Shown in pieces: positions 63,945 through 64,000 of a stretch of DNA of 64,000 nucleotides (position 1 is its first letter; the number at the start of each line of letters is the position of its first letter). Below the pieces are notes generated by a model, which was not told where the DNA came from, searched no databases, and saw only the letters and a program-made list of their open reading frames with translations. The stretch is from NCBI GenBank assembly GCA_964571135.1, contig CAZMZW010000001.1:186001-250000 (forward strand). Reading direction: 5' to 3'. The translations under genes were made by a program, and so were the position numbers. This stretch comes from CAZMZW01 sp964571135 (GTDB lineage Bacteria; Chloroflexota; Anaerolineae; Anaerolineales; Anaerolineaceae).

Positions 63945-64000
63945 ATGGCAGTTATTCTTGAAATGCGGAATATGTGCAAAAAATTTGGTGAAGTGCTGGC
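63945..64000 (+). CDS. ABC transporter ATP-binding protein (5' end only)
   Basis: The first 18 codons (MAVILEMRNMCKKFGEVLA...) of an ATPase, cut by the window end. AAGGAG precedes the ATG. The opening phrase MRNMCKKFGEV is typical of the ATPase partner of BMP-type sugar/nucleoside importers. No Walker motif is reached. Confidence 0.8.
   Translation, partial: MAVILEMRNMCKKFGEVL

Overview
The window looks like chromosomal DNA of an uncultured or anaerobic Chloroflexota bacterium, most likely class Anaerolineae. This is inferred from gene content (group 3-like NiFe hydrogenase pair, heliorhodopsin, DUF1295/DUF3159/DUF4345/DUF998 membrane proteins, GH3-family acyl adenylase, BMP-type nucleoside receptor, many GT-C membrane glycosyltransferases) and not from a marker gene. 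TGA, TAA and TAG all end real genes, so the standard bacterial code applies. No rRNA, CRISPR array, transposase or integrase was seen. One genuine tRNA, an initiator tRNA-fMet, is at 5288-5359.

Layout: 1-256 is a hairpin-rich intergenic stretch. 257-2910 (minus) is a two-subunit NiFe hydrogenase plus a small membrane protein. 3022-4748 (minus) is an ABC exporter, followed by a pterin dehydratase and the tRNA-fMet. From 5.4 to about 34.5 kb lies an accessory-looking region of short, mostly unrelated transcription units: DUF membrane proteins, DegV protein, heliorhodopsin, SOUL heme protein, tocopherol-cyclase-like protein, alpha/beta hydrolases, methyltransferases (one interrupted by TGA), radical SAM protein, PAS-GGDEF cyclase, a giant permease-permease-peptidase fusion, CAP/LysM protein, and a methyltransferase-GH3-HD-GYP operon. 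It is studded with about ten intergenic repeats, all in the same orientation and all carrying pieces resembling tRNA-Met, extra hairpins and often a terminator. 34.8-38.5 kb holds two membrane glycosyltransferase-like genes. 38.7-45.8 kb is a TetR-controlled drug/solute efflux operon (two permeases, two ATPases, HlyD-like adaptor) ending in a nitrilase-family gene. 46.4-48.2 kb is a MarR-glycosyltransferase operon. 48.4-56.1 kb is an AT-rich surface-glycan cluster (priming glycosylphosphotransferase, GT-C and GT4 enzymes, GDP-mannose dehydratase). 57.0-64.0 kb is a nucleoside salvage/uptake block: four nucleoside phosphorylase genes, an MFS transporter, an amidohydrolase, a BMP-family lipoprotein and the start of its ABC ATPase.

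The strongest candidates for something undescribed are (1) the tRNA-Met-like interspersed repeats, whose hairpins change sequence but keep pairing between copies, lying downstream of the intact tRNA-fMet in one orientation; (2) the 1181-residue fusion of DppB-like and DppC-like permeases with an extracytoplasmic M28 peptidase-like domain whose zinc ligands look largely lost; and (3) a gene-conversion-like tract of 1,089 identical bases between two nucleoside phosphorylase gene pairs. Smaller points are a hydrogenase large subunit with no C-terminal extension, in-frame TGA codons at plausible Trp positions in two otherwise readable genes, and an untracked 48-residue membrane protein gene.
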